A stretch of 64,000 nucleotides of DNA from Nissolia schottii (GCA_003254905.1 QANU01102670.1:760993-824992); one strand, 5' to 3'; shown: positions 1 to 13,809, counted from the stretch's first letter. Translations and numbers: made by a program. The notes: generated by a model not told the origin, from the letters alone.

Positions 1-270
1 AGATGCTTACATAGAGTAATATGACATAATTATTCGTTTAAGTATCAATAATTGTATCACATGTTTCTGATAACTAATTTTGATAAATTACTAACTCTAT
101 AATATTCCTTTTAGAAGTATTGATTGATTGAAAATTGTTAGGCATCCTTCAATTTTTTAAAGGCGGATATACCTTAAATGGCTCACCAACATTGAGTTGC
201 ATATTTAATTTTTTAAATAAAATATAAGATATACATTATACTTGTACATTTACAATTAAATACTATTTAC

Positions 271-640
271 TCATTTGTATTAATTAAATATCTTTTTTTT
301 TTAATTACAAATTTTGGAGAGAAATTTTTTGTCAAAGCCAATTTCACTAAACTTTGTCCATTAAACTTCACTAAATATTTTTTAATTTATATTTCAATAT
401 TATTTCACATCTGAAATAATTTTTTTAAATTAAAATTTGAGGAATTTTCTAACAACTAATATAAATGTCATTTATTTTTTATATAACAGACTCTATAAAT
501 TTTAGTATATTTTATTCAAAATTATTCTCATATACTTAATATTTATTGTCACTTAATTTTATATATTCAAATTTATTATAAATAAATGTACAAACATATA
601 TATCAAAGCAATTTTGTGTAATACATTACTATCATACTAG
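271..640 (+). mobile_element. Degenerate non-autonomous Helitron (copy A)
   Basis: The body aligns by eye with the segment at 43969-44375; both contain a stretch reading roughly TTTTGGAG..AAATTTT..CAAAG, then the shared phrase TTCAAAATTATTCTCATATAC. The 3' end has a short hairpin (TGTAATACA) followed about 10 nt later by CTAG and a host T, the hallmark Helitron terminus. The 5' end begins with TC at about 271 but is preceded by C rather than the expected A, so that boundary is approximate. No coding capacity remains. Confidence 0.55.
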
Positions 641-1587
641 TGCTAAGTAAAATGTATTAGTTTCATGTTAAAAAGACAAAAAGTGTTTTAGTATCTTTAT
701 TACAGTCAAATGCGTGTAATAAAAGAAGATGCGTCCTACTAATTGATATGATATTCTTAAATTATCAAATGATGATTTTTTTTAAAAGATGACACGAAAC
801 TGTTAATCTATAATAATATCTAACGAATTTGCATTATGCCCATTTTCGAAGAAAATAATCAGTGTCCAAACTTTGTGGCGAATTGAATAGATCGAGTGGT
901 CATTCTTATTCCAAGGTTAGAATTTTGTTAATTATTATTTTTTCACTCTAATCAAAATACACGTATAATAGATTATGTTAATATAAGTAGTAATTCATCA
1001 TAGATGAATAAGTGGGTCCATTTTTCTGTATAAGAAATGATTGATTATTTTTTTAATAATTCACTAGGGAATCCGATGAACAAATTATTATGTTGATAAT
1101 GCATGGTCATTATACATTTCTCAGAGAATCACCTGCAACTTGGCGTCTCATCCACGATCATGTGTTTCCTTAATTTAATTTTTTTGTGTTAATCTAAAGA
1201 CAAAGATTCCTTTATTCCAATTCTAAACTACGTTTTCCTTTTGAATCATATTCCTTTAATTTTTCATTTTCTACGAATCCACATTGCAATCTCCACCATT
1301 GAAATAATCATAAAAATATCCAAAGAAGATAATCATGATATGGATTTGCACAAACAAAACCTTTGCCCATGCTAATGACTTGATTAATATTCAAATTTGC
1401 AGTTTGATGATATATATTTTATGAATAGAAGCACAAGTTTCCATGTTATTTATTTATGACATGTTTATTGAGGTGAGTTGGTGAAGATGATTTGGACTTT
1501 TGTCTCTTAATTAACGTTTTTTAAGTTTTGATTTATGAGAATGAAAATATTTTCTCTCATTCAATCTCTATTTCCTCCAAGAGGTAT

Positions 1588-1725
1588 ATATAGTAAGGTT
1601 AAGAAAATTGAATCAGATACCAAATTAGTCGAAACAGTGATTCAGAGGTTCAATTGGGAGCTCAATCGGAGTCTAATAAATATATATTTTATTATTTATA
1701 TGTATATATATATGTGATTAATTGT
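1588..1725 (+). repeat. Partial copy of the 33.8-kb interspersed repeat
   Basis: This segment shares GGTTAAGAAAATT, a TCAATTG..CTCAATCGG-like stretch and GTCTAATAAA followed by TATATATTTTATTATTTA with the element at 33822-34300, in the same order and orientation. The right part of that element is not recognisable here, so this is a truncated copy. Confidence 0.5.
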
Positions 1726-4346
1726 ATGTTGTCTAATAAGTAAAAATCACTTTTTATATATATAGTATTTGTTGTGATAGTATATTCTTCTAACAATACA
1801 ATATTGAAATTAATACAAAAATATTTTTAAAATTTAAAAAAAAATATTTTAGAATCACCAAAGCAAGATTGTTTAACCGGACTAACCAGGGATGGACCCG
1901 CCCGTCCAATCCCACTTTGCTAACTGTGATATATAGTCAAGTTGAGTCAAATAATAATTAAATTCTTAAAGATAGAATATGAATCTCAATGTTTCAATTG
2001 AGACCAAAAGATGACATGTCCCATGAGATGTATTGGCACAACTCATTTAACATATTTTAAGTAAGGGACATTAACTTTAATTTGATTTAATTTTGGTACA
2101 AGACATTAACTTTAAAGTTGCTACATTATGTTAATTTCCAAGAAGTTGCACTAGCTAGTTCTATTGAAGTTTGATTTTTATAGTGTAGCATGATAGGATA
2201 GGAATTGATAGCTAAATAGACGGACTTGATTTTATTTATTTTTTTGCCAAACTTAACTTGTAGTGCAAAATATTGTCTCAACAACGAGTGGCAACCACTA
2301 GATCTCAATAATAAGCCTTGTTTGATGGGACTCTTGTAATCTATTATTGTCCGAACTATACAACATTTCAAACTGATGAACAGCTTTGCTCTACATTTAT
2401 CTAACAGTTTATTTTTTTATTTTTAATTATTAAAGTATGTCATTTTCACTTTTGAAATCCGCCATATGAATCTCACAAGTATATAGATGCAAATGTAGCT
2501 TCAATTACTCTAAGCGATACCAACAATGAAATAATTTCCACATGAGGGGGGGTATACGTGTATATAATATTTTATTATAGAAAGATATTTACAAGTTGCT
2601 TGATTAATATTATATATGATGAGATAATATGACTAGATAAAAAACATGTAGGACTGTGGTAGGGGTGCATTTTACATATCTTAATTAAGGCATATCATCA
2701 TGTCATGTGCGTTATTCTTTGATTACACTTGTATATACGTGGAAAGAGGCTAGAGCATATATGGTGGCAAATATCCCCCTCCCCTTAGAAGAAAAAATTA
2801 AAAATTAAGCGTGTATATATAACTATTTTCCATTATTTAAAAGAGTGATTAGTCAAAGTATATACATTGAAATAGTCCATATATATTGGACTTTTAACAT
2901 TGATGGTTGAAAGTTTGTATATAATAGCAGTAATAAAATATTTTATGGTATAATTTGATAGTAATGATTAAGACAATTATGCATTTTTTTGCAACTAATC
3001 AATAGAAAATTTGAAATAAAAGGGAGTAAAATCTATTTAATAAAAAAAAGTAATGATAAGTCCCCTTGAAAATTCTCCTAATAATTTTGTTAAATACTAA
3101 ATGAAATAAAAAAAACGTATACAATAATGTCTTAAATTTTTTTTTTGGTAGAATGTCTTAAAATATTTGAAAATAATTAGTAATTTTTTTATTTTATTTA
3201 ATAATTAAAAAGATGTTTAGGATGATTTATCAGAGAATAAACTGTAAAGACCTAATAGCCCCTTTTTTTTTGGGTGCAACATTGATAGCCACTTTAATAT
3301 CACGTATCCTTCGAAATTGACAACAATAAATGAATTACTATTTTTGGACAAATTTGGGTTGAAATGACATATTTAATTAACTTGCATTAGCATTGAATTG
3401 AGAATTGACTTTTATTTGACAAAGTATTTCCCTGACATAATAAATACTTTTGGCGTTAAAGAGAACATGCGGATAATTGCAATGCAAAAATGTTATTTAA
3501 ATATTAATTTTAGTGTAAACATTAAGTGTTCAATCTTACCGATATTATAAAATTTATATTTATATTATGTGATGTGAATATGGGTCACATAATATGTATA
3601 AGAGAAAATATTTGATATTTACACTAATATTAGTAAACCCATAACACTAATCAATTGCAATGGGTTGTGTGGTCCGTCATATGTTTTTAGATTTCAGGAT
3701 TTACCCAATCTTAGTATTTGGACTAATTACTCATTACTCCTATATTACTTTAGTATAATTACAAAGAATTTGTGACGAAATATTGTTTTCTTCTAGCTAC
3801 ACTTAAATCTGATTCACTCAAAATAATTTATATGGCATGGCTCAAATGTTGTAGATGTTCTCTTATTTGAATATAAGTAAACCATACCATTAACTTTTGG
3901 TTACGAATCATAATGACATATATATCTTGGTTACTCGTAATTATCAAGACTCGAAAGAAAGAAAGAAAGAAATTGAGTTATAAGAAATATGAAATGATTA
4001 TTGATTGGGATGTCATTATCCTGTATTCCATTTTTGTTGTCCTGCAAATGTTTATAGCGGACAATGATTAATTTCTTTCGATTCTTTGAAATTATTAAAA
4101 TAAATATACTTTAAAAAAAAGTATTTTCTATACATATAACTAAAAATTAAATATTTAACCAAATATTTAAAGAATATAATTATCTAGTAATTGTGTTACC
4201 CAGCCTTCTCTATTCTTGCACACAACATTATAAGTAGTACTACCAAGTCACGGAGGTGTTAATTTCGTCATGTTGCAGAATGAATAGATATTAGATACAG
4301 ATACAGTGACAGAGAGTAACAACATAAAAATCCAGTAGCAGTAGCA

Positions 4347-4368
4347 ACACACACACACACACACACAC
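4347..4368. repeat. (AC)11 microsatellite
   Basis: Uninterrupted AC dinucleotide tract of 22 bp, read directly from the sequence. Confidence 0.95.
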
Positions 4369-7300
4369 TTGGTGCAAAAGGTGAATCAGGGACCATACAA
4401 GTGTACGGTCGTCGCTCGCGCAGAGTCAGAGGGCCCGTGAACGTCACCGAATCAATAATCATGTATGTACGGTCCAAGGCAGAGTGACTGAGTTTGAATG
4501 GGTAATATTCGAAGATTAAAACAAAAAAAAAGGAAAAACGGGGAATTACGCAACGGTTGAAAAATACTTGGAATTTGCAAGGAATCCAATGTTTGATTCC
4601 TCCTGACTCCACATGTAAAATTAGTTGTGGGCTTTTGATATACGGTGGTTTCTCAATGTTATTTAGTTTATATATTTTTAATAATTTTTATAATTAAATT
4701 TATCATTATTTCATGATTTAATATAATATATTAATAAATTATATGGTTTAATGTGACAAATATAATATTTGTCGATAGGTGCATTGTAAGCTTAAATGAT
4801 TCATAAATCTCTAAATTTCTTATAAGTTGACTATTTTAATTATTTAACTAATGAAAAATTTATTACGAACATAACAAAATTTTATGAATTCAATATAAAA
4901 ATTATAAAATATAGATAAATTAAGTAGTATGAAATATTTATCTCGTATGATATTTAAGAAACCTCCATATAAAATATCAGCAATTTTATTTTTACACCAA
5001 AATATTAAAAAATCATAAATACCATATAATATTGATATTTAATGGAAATCACAATATATAATAAATTTTTTAATTATTTCTAATCTTTTATCTCCATCAA
5101 ATTACGCTTTCTCTGTTGCTCTCCATCTCTAAAACATGTGGATATGAATATAATAAAAATAAATATAAATGTAATAGTCATGGATATCAATACAATAAAA
5201 ATAAATATCAATATAATAGAAATTTGATAGGTGATAAAATTGTCATTAACAATGACAATTTTTGTATTGATAAACGTGTCACTTCTTGTCATAAGCTTTT
5301 TGTGTTTTTTTTTTTAATTTTAAAAAAACTTAAAATCGACCTAGGGATAGCAATTTCAATACTAATACCCTATAAATGCAAAAATAAAATAAAATTGGTT
5401 GATATAATTATATTACCTATTTTTTCAATATATATATATATATATATATATAAATATGTATAAACCCTGAATTTTTTACCTCCCTCTCTGCTAGTCATTT
5501 GTCATTGAACTAGTAAAAATACTTAATTTATGATCTTTTATATTTAAAAAAAAACATAGCGGTGGCTCACAAAATTAGGGTAATATTTATTTAATAATAT
5601 AAAATAACACATTTTTCTTGCTTATAAAGAAAATAAATTCCCTATTATTTGCTTCCCTCATCAATGCAAGATTCCGAAAACCATAGTACGTTAATCAATC
5701 TGGAAATTTTGTGTCGTTGAAGTCTAAAAATGGGACCTTCAATGCCCAAAAATTAATTATATCTCATATGTTACATAACTTATCATGCATTGAATATTAA
5801 ATTGTTTTGTGATTTTCATAATTGACCTCACTTTCTTAATAACAATGAAAAATTAGCACATGAGCAAGCTAGACTTTTAAAGAAATCATCCCCTCTCAAT
5901 ATTATATTATAAGTTTATTTTTCTCTAAAATATATCTGAATTGAAAATTAGGTCATTTTCACAATCATTTAGTTACCTTAAAATGGAAAAAAAAAAGAGT
6001 ACAATATTAATTAAGTCATCTCCACAATCATTTAGTTACCAATTAATCTCCTTATCATTAGGATAAGGATTACCCACTTACTTGATGCTTGCCTCCTGTG
6101 ATTCAGATTAATTGGTTAATGATATCCCATGGATGGTAGTAATGAAATCAATGAACAACACAAATACCATGAGTTGCAGTTTTACTATATGGTGCATATT
6201 TTATATTAGAGAATATTACTATGTAATAGTATTTTTGTTTTTTGATTTGGTAATGATACTATGTAACATTGTATGTCTCTATAATGAATATATATATATA
6301 TATATTTATTGTTCTTATTATTAGGTCACCTAGGAACCTTGAGTATAGCATTATAGCGTTTCATTAGGACCTTCAGCACTGTATAACCGAATATATATGA
6401 TATGATGTTTGCTTAGGGGAAAAACCATGACATCTTATTATGATTTGTTGCATTAATTTGATACAGTGAAAACAAAACACCATTGTCGTCTTCGGTACAA
6501 TGTTTATGTAAACTAGATTAATCAATACTTCCTTGGTTGATTTGACATTTATTCTCTTTAAATAAAATCTCAAATTCAAATGTTGTGTGTAAATAAAAAT
6601 TAAAGATTGAGAGAGAGTTTTATGTGATAATAGTCTATTCAAGTTAAATTAGACTTGTGATTTAAAACCCCAAAAATTGCTTAAACTACTCTCTGGTCAA
6701 GCATCAATTGCTTCCATTTCTTATTTGGACCTCATTTCTCCCCTTTATAAGTGTTCTTTTATTTTTTATTTATTGTATGTATAAAGATAGGCTATGCCTC
6801 TAATTGAATAAAACAGAAACCGTTTCCTTACAACAATATATAATTGTGCATTGTTTCCAATTACAAGTGGTGTTGATTTTTCAGCATTATCCCTCTATTG
6901 ATACACAGAAACAAGGCATGTTCTTGTGTCAGTGTCGGTGTCCCTCTGAATGCTGCATTCCTTCCCATTGCACCTATATATGACATTCATGCAAATTATT
7001 TTAAAATATGTATAACTGGTGTTCAAGCAATATCCCAAATATTAATGTGAACCGCAAAGAAAAATATTCAACAAATTAAAGACTGGACCAAAGAAAACAC
7101 CAACATGGTACTAAAGCTATTGCTATAAAAATAAAATCGACTTTATTGAAAATTATTGCCCTTTTAAGGTCCTATAATGGTGGGCAAGTGGAAGAAAAAA
7201 ACCTTTTACAAATGGTCCTAGAAAAGCATCTAGACATGGTTGAAATAATTAGTATTAGACATATTTTATATTATATGCTACGTGGAAAATCAAAAGCTAG

Positions 7301-8023
7301 CCAGGAACACAAGCTTGGAAAATTTGATCATAATCATCCTTTGGGGTCTACAAAATTTTATTATTGTTTTAAGATAACAAAGACTCGTGATCCTAAAGTC
7401 CTAAAGGGTCAAGCTATGTATTATGACTAATAACAGCATAATCTTCTTTTTAATTAGAAAATAAAAAAGTAACAAAGCCAATCAATTAAGATGCCTATAA
7501 GTTAATAATCATTGGCAAGGGGTAGATTAATTAAGTTGAAAAAAGAATGATCTAGAGAAAATGATTAACGAAAATATGTTCTTCCTATTGACTTTATATT
7601 GGCAATTTCATATTTCATAAAACAAGATTTAACTTTCTCTCTCCAAACATGCATTCATTAAAACACTCTTTCAGAATGGATTCCATTCTAAAATGTTAAA
7701 GAACAATCATTTAATCAAGTGTCTTTTCACAGCCACGGAAGTCAAAATTATATTAAAAGCCACAAAAACTTGTGCTGAAAACAAAAGTGTATTTTTAATA
7801 AATATTGTAAATGATTCAATGGTGCATCTTCGTAAAAGCATGTAAAGATATATCAAATGCTTTTTGAAAGTTTTTTTGTAACACACTGAATCAGCTGGGA
7901 CCCTAATTTAAGTAAAGGGAGCCTCTCCTGCCACAAAGGGGATACGAAGACCACAATAAGACATTCCACAAGTGGTAAGCAACTTAGTTATTCGGTAAAA
8001 TTGAGAACGCGAGTTTAAATTTA

Positions 8024-8670
8024 GGGTCATGTTAAGGTGAGAATGGTAAAAGTTTCTCATTAGTGAGAATGAGTGAGTTCATCCAATAGTCTTAAAAGAC
8101 ACATGAAATTGATTTTGAAGAGATAAAGTTGTTTTGTCTTTACTTCATAAGGGTGCTTTTGTTATTTTAATCAAAATAAACCATTAAAGAAAATTAAAAG
8201 AAAATCATCCAGGTCGTCTTCTTCTTCTGCCTCAACATCGTCAAGGACGTTAGAAACGACGACGAGCTCGGATTCGACGCGGTGGTGGGGTTGCTGCTGC
8301 TGTTGGAGAGAACGACGTCATTTTGGCTGTGGTGGTGGTGGTGGTGGTGGAAGGAGGAGGTGGGGGCAATGACAAAGACGTCGCGGAGGTTGGCGACCAC
8401 GCCGGCCATCTCCGGCGGGGCGAGGCTGTAGTTGAGGGAGAGTGCGGCGGCAGAGGCAGGGCCAACCGTCCCTTTGAGATTGTTCCACTCATGGTGGATT
8501 TGCAGTTCAACTGGTACGAAACTTCTAGAGAGAAACTGACGAAAGTACCCTTGTCAAGGAAAGACAAAACTTCATTTCTTCAAAATCAATTCCATGTGTC
8601 TCTAAATTATTGGATGAGAACTCATTCTCACCAATGAGAAACTTTTACCATTCTCACCTTAGCGTGAACC
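8024..8670. mobile_element. Mutator-like (Pack-MULE type) element with captured GC-rich fragment
   Basis: A 647-bp element bounded by long terminal inverted repeats of more than 100 bp. The left end begins GGGTCATGTTAAGGTGAG and the right end, reverse-complemented, begins GGTTCACGCTAAGGTGAG; both continue through a near-identical stretch. It is flanked by a perfect 9-bp target-site duplication, TTAAATTTA, at 8015-8023 and 8671-8679. Long TIRs with a 9-bp duplication are diagnostic of Mutator-like elements. The interior (about 8210-8550) is sharply GC-richer than its surroundings and open in several frames on the minus strand, with Pro- or His-rich coding; this looks like a captured host gene fragment. 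No transposase is present, so the element is non-autonomous. The source gene is not recognised. Confidence 0.88.
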
Positions 8671-11600
8671 TTAAATTTAAGGAATTGCAATTGTTGAAAA
8701 AAAAAAAACCTTAAACGAAAATTGAGAAAACAATGTTACCAATAGTTTCATTTATCCAAAAAAAAAAAAAAACAAGGGGTACACACAAGTGCTCAAAGCC
8801 TTTTTATATACCCCACTAACACAATCACAGAGTTTTTGCTTTCACAGAAGAAAAAAGAAGAGAAAAAAAGAAGGGGGGCTCCACCAATCAACTAACAAAA
8901 ACCGCAGTATTATAACTGTACAAATCATCAATATGAAAATGACCAAGACAGCAAAATTAAGATAGAAAACCAGGTAGGTTTGAGCATTGAACTCAACTAC
9001 TCATGGGAAAGGAACATATATCACATTTTAATAACACATCTAGCTGCACTTGTTTCTCCTTCAATAAATATGTATTCATATTGTCTACAGTGAGTGATGA
9101 AATAAAGTGCAAAAATTATAGATATCTCTACAAAAAAGGAAGACCAGTTACTGTTTAAAATTTTATAAGAAATTCAAGAAAACCAACCACTTAATTGAAA
9201 AGATAAAAACATTATAAGCAGTGAATAAAGTTGAGTCACAACCAAAGATTTTATATTTGCCATCTTGCCATTGTTGCATTTGTATAACTTGATATGTTAG
9301 AATTTTGCTAGTACCATTTATTCCTTAGCTTCATGTGCAAATTACCCTCCCAACTATATAATCTAAAATGAAAGGAATACACATAGAAAAAGGGCCAAAA
9401 ATTCGGAAATATGTTACCATGGTTTATTCTATACAAAATCCAGTTCTGAATAATGGTAACCTATATATCACCATGCTCCCTTTCAGGTGCAACTTGAAAC
9501 TATATTAACGATCTTATCAATCTTTATAAGGATGTAAAATGTGAAGAGATCAATTAATCAGCTACAACAATCTAAGTATAGAGATGCTTATATACAATGG
9601 AGGCAGCTTAAACACAACTAAAGTCTTCAATGTTATCTTATTCTGAAAAAGAGAGCCTTTCTTCGTCCATTATCAACAAAATAAGGGATTGAATGCAATT
9701 GGTGATCTCGTGTCCTACCACCATTACATCACTTCACGAAGCTAATTAGCAGGCAAGTTCCTACCAAAAGGGAGAAAGCAGAGTCAGGCAGATATCAACA
9801 AAACAAATTTTCATTGTTAGGGATAAAGATTTCTTCATTATTTCAGAATTTGCTCAAATACCAAGAAAACAAATTCTTCATGTAACCCCCTTATAATCTC
9901 AATTCCCAAAAAGATCACAGCATTTCAATATAGAACTTATGCCATAAAAAGCTTAACCAGGCCTTATTATCTAAATTAAAAATTCCCAGCAAACCAATGG
10001 TTCTGAATTCTCAAGTTGAGAAACTGCAGGTATAATCACCAGAACAACTAGTTCAGATCTACTAATCAATCAATTAAATCAAGGTAAACACATTGAGAAG
10101 TGTTCGAATAGCAATTCCGCCCACAAAGCAGCAGCTATTATGATGACTTTGACAACAATAGTGAGGAAATAGTATTCTGTTGATTTCTGTCTGAATGATA
10201 TAGCTAACTTTTGTTTGATGGAATGGTTTTGATGGGAATGGAAGCAGAACGGAAAGGAATGAAGTCATAATTCTTCTTATCATATTGGCAAAGCCAATAA
10301 TACAACAATTCCAGAAGTGGCGAAGGTGTGGCAGTGGTTGTGGTGGTCTGATGGTTGCGATCGATGGTAGTAGTCTAGTGGAGGTAGCAAAAGATGTTTT
10401 CATTATCTTTAGAAAATACAGTGTGTATGGCCATTGAAATTATGACTCCTGGAATGGAGTAATCATTCCTATCAATTTGGAGGAAATGGTACTCCCATTT
10501 GGAAAATGTTAATATAAACTCAAGTTCATAGTAAAGCCTACATGTAGTAATATATCGACCAATGAATATGTTGTCACATATGGAGTTTCACCGTGGATAA
10601 GGATTAACTTTGCTTAATGAATTGAACAGGATAAATCAACTTGAGGGTGGTACTAGTTGGTAAGTTGTTAAGATCTTATGCCTATCAGTCGACTACTGGT
10701 GCACTTCTCAAATTCTTATATCTTACTTAAGCTTCATAAGTATTTACAATAGAATATGTAGATGTCCTCTCTAGTAAAATTCAGTAATAAGGAGGATAGT
10801 ACATAAAAGTGTAACCAAATGATCTTTAGAAGACCAAAATGGAAAGACTAAACCAGAGAGATGAGGAATTCAAGGCAGGCATGCAGAAATTCTTCCATAT
10901 CAAAGAAGAAATTTAGGACGCTCATATTTATTTTAGCTTCAAGCATTAGCAGTAAGCAAAAGAGAATGTAACATTTTGCATATTGATTAAAAAAGGTTCA
11001 GGGGGAGCAGAAGCAGCCTGTTTCAAGGTCAGCCATGCTACAAACTTCAACCAAGGCTCACAGTGGTAATTACAAATGACCTACCAATATGACCAGCAGG
11101 TTTTATACATATATTTTGTGGTATATACTAATTATGTACAGTTTTATCTTTTGTAGCATTCTTAGAAGATGTTTCTAATCATTCTATATTGGTTAAACAG
11201 TAACTATGGCAACTAGAGTAGATTATTCATTTATTGGCATTTTTCATGTCTATTTTCTCTGTATAATGGAGTATTATTGTAGATTAGCAAGCATGCAGTG
11301 AATATGACAATGAAATAGATCTAATCACAAATATATTCGAACTTTGTGATCATCCTTGAGCTCTCAATGACTAAATGCTTGTGTAACTCTAGACTTAATA
11401 TACATTCTAAAAACTTTATTTAAAATCCAATTTTACACATAATTTATCTTTCTCTTCACTCAACTCAATCAAGTTTTTGGTTCAGTTTAGCTACATGCCA
11501 TAGGCTCCTCACACATAAATTGTTAAACATCGCAGCAAATATTCCTGCCCCGCAACACTTTACGAATCAATATAATCCATAAATGACTCTTTGGTGTAAG

Positions 11601-12292
11601 GTTCTTCTTAGTTAGTATAATACAATGATATCATCATCCCTATAAACCTGATCATGGTGAGTTTTGAGCTCAATTATCAAATCATCACACAAAGCATTGC
11701 CTAAGTGAACCACAAACTTAAACACCATTCTATCAGTATCATGCATGCCCTACTTTTGCTGCATGTGGTTTTTTGTTTTGAGTAGTGGATACAATCATCA
11801 CATCAATTGAAAGCAAGTAGATGTTACATACCGCATCATGCAAAACATGAATTTCCAACAATAAAAACAATTAGAGTTACAGACATCCCCACCAAACTTA
11901 CCTAGCTATAGAACAATATCTTCACACCGCAGTTTCCAGGAACCAAACAACATACGAATTGAGAAATAAGCACCACAAGAGAGAAAGTACTAAACTTGCA
12001 CCAAGGCTAAACCCTAATTACAAATCAGTCAACAGAAACAACAACAACATAACCCAAAAGTCAAAAACGACCCCAATTCACTTCAAAGGTAAAAGCATCC
12101 GCAATCCACAATCAAAACAGAAATTTAAGCAAAACCCAAAACAAGCCAATTCATCACAAGCCACGAACTTTATCAAATCCCCCCAAAACCCTAAAACAAC
12201 CCAACTCATCTCAATCCACAGCCAAAACAGAATTTTCGTCATAAAAAAAAGCACGAGAGCAAAGGAAAAGAAGATTACTTTTACAGTCAAAA
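8671..12292. other. Intergenic / possible long 3' region
   Basis: No supported coding exon. The sequence is moderately AT-rich. It contains a possible imperfect inverted-repeat segment around 10.2-10.5 kb with a G-rich centre. Part of the stretch next to 12292 may be the 3' untranslated region, possibly spliced, of the minus-strand gene at 12293-12670, but nothing here fixes the transcript end. Confidence 0.5.
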
Positions 12293-12670
12293 TCAATCAG
12301 AATGGGAATGGTAATAGAAGTCGTCATAGTCAAGGGATGAGGAAGACCCATCACCATCACCACCACCACCGCCAACACGATCACGATCATAACCAACAAC
12401 ATCATCAAAATCATCATCGTCATCATCATCATCGTCATCATCATCATCATCAGAGGGGAGAAGGTAAGAGGAGTAGTAAGAATTAGGGTGAGGGAGGCAG
12501 AAGAAGGAGCAGAGGCAGAGTGCGAGGCGGCCCAATTGGTGGAGAGGGATGCAGCAGAGAAGATCCAGCAGCTGGTCGCTGCTGAGAGGCTCGCCAATGC
12601 ACGCCGCGTACTGCCACGCCTGACCTGACACACGCGCCACCGTCACCACCACCGCGCTGCTGAACACCAT
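12293..12670 (-). CDS. Small unknown protein with poly-Asp tract
   Basis: A single-exon reading frame of 125 residues. The N-terminal ~60 residues look like a natural protein: a small hydrophobic start, then a Trp-containing segment and a Leu/Cys-rich stretch. Residues 74-87 are a run of 14 Asp encoded by mixed GAT/GAC codons. The tail is rich in Gly, Ser, Asp and Tyr and ends in Ser-His-Ser-Asp. Just upstream on this strand lies a 30-bp CT/GA tract (12806-12835), a common plant core-promoter or leader feature. Local GC content is well above the flanks. I do not recognise the family. The opposite strand is also open over the trinucleotide repeat, but that is a repeat artefact. The gene is probable rather than certain; a downstream exon cannot be excluded. 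Confidence 0.55.
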   Translation of the reverse strand: MVFSSAVVVTVARVSGQAWQYAACIGEPLSSDQLLDLLCCIPLHQLGRLALCLCSFFCLPHPNSYYSSYLLPSDDDDDDDDDDDDDDFDDVVGYDRDRVGGGGGDGDGSSSSLDYDDFYYHSHSD

Positions 12671-12803
12671 TTCTCTCTTTGACTTTTCTCTTTCGCTCTA
12701 CCAAACAATCAAATCATCATGTCGTGCGTTGATTCTTCTTTGCAATTTGATTGGTGCGTCATTGTGGAGGGTTGTGGAATTTGGACTTATACGATTCATT
12801 TCT

Positions 12804-12805
<2 letters not shown>

Positions 12806-12835
<30 letters not shown>
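12806..12835. repeat. (CT)n microsatellite, probable promoter/leader GA tract
   Basis: About 30 bp of CT repeat, lying about 140 bp upstream of the minus-strand start codon at 12670. GA/CT tracts in this position are common in plant core promoters and 5' leaders; the regulatory role is inferred. Confidence 0.6.
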
Positions 12836-12838
<3 letters not shown>

Positions 12839-13809
12839 CTATCTCACTATTCGTCATGCTTCGTGTGTTTCACGGATTGGATTGTGATTTGTTGATGATA
12901 TATAGAGTAAACCATGCTGCGTCGCGTTTAGTATAAGAGACTTATATATGGGAATAAAAAATGATATTCAAGTGGTACATTTTTATTAGTGTCTCAAAAA
13001 TTTTCTTTATCTATATTCCCATGTCTAATATATACGAAAATTTTTGAGCGAGTAATTGATAAAAGATTTAATTTGAAGAGTTTAATTGTTATGCATAAAA
13101 CGTGTAAAGTTTGTTTATTCTTTCATATATTATTTGCACTTAGAATGAATTGATTGGATTGTTCCGTAAAAAAACCTTTACACAATTATTCAATAATATA
13201 TCGATATGTTAATTAATCCAATTGTCGATCACTTCACTATCTAGAGAGTGAATTGATTGGATAATTGCATCAAAATTAAACTCTGTAACTAATATGGTTA
13301 GATCCGAGTCAAAGTATTGATAATGTTTTTGATATGCACTTTTAAAATTTTGTTTAATTACATGTATGAAACATGGTTAATCCAATAAAAATTAATTTCG
13401 GTCTAACTTTCATCTTTACTTTTGTTAAAAACTAAATTGTCTTTGACCAGGATCAAATCCTACCTTTACTCTTTTTAAATTCTTATTTTAAGTTCGAGGG
13501 TGGATTGTGCTGCATGGAAATGATGGAATGATGAAAATTTGATTCCTCTTATTAATGGGCAATTTTATTGATTAACTTTTAAATGCTTATTTTATCTTTT
13601 TATGCTACTTTAATCAAGAGGAGGAGTTTATAAATTTAGATAGAAAATGGAAAGAAAAAAATATGAATTATAAAATTTAATTCCTAAACTCACATTACAT
13701 ACATGGGAAAGAGTCAAGCATTGAATTTTCACCTCACATTAGATGACGTCTCAACAAATTACAGGGAAATCTCTCTCCATTTTCACTTGCATTTTGCTAA
13801 ATAATTCAC

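Larger units (their letters stand above)
1..8023. other. AT-rich gene-poor intergenic region
   Basis: No convincing gene. The open frames here are short, AT-driven and lack splice or family signals. Contents seen: a degenerate Helitron (271-640), part of an interspersed repeat (about 1588-1725), an (AC)11 tract (4347-4368), (AT)n tracts (about 5428-5452 and 6285-6305) and long A/T runs. A locally GC-richer patch at about 4380-4460 has no recognisable coding content. An open frame of 94 codons at 7146-7430 has no recognisable motif, and I do not call it. Confidence 0.7.

Noticed and set aside
5116..5463. 115-codon plus-strand frame
   Set aside because: Asn/Lys/Tyr/Ile composition from AT-rich near-repetitive sequence ending in an (AT)n tract.
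7146..7430. 94-codon plus-strand frame
   Set aside because: Composition is not clearly artefactual, but there is no motif, no homology I recognise and no flanking exon; insufficient to call a gene.
8323..8637. Plus-strand open frame rich in Val and Gly in the Pack-MULE
   Set aside because: It is antisense to the more coding-like minus-strand frames and is driven by a GGT trinucleotide run; it also runs into the terminal inverted repeat.
10200..10500. Possible inverted-repeat element with a G-rich centre
   Set aside because: Arms share only a short AGTCATAATT-like motif; no convincing TIR or target duplication.
11959..12486. 175-codon plus-strand frame ending in poly-His
   Set aside because: Antisense through the same trinucleotide repeat, with biased Lys/Asn/Gln composition; no supporting start context or domain.
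12211..12633. 140-codon minus-strand frame rich in Met
   Set aside because: A shadow frame of the GAT repeat in the 12293-12670 gene; poly-Met/Ile composition is an artefact of the repeat.
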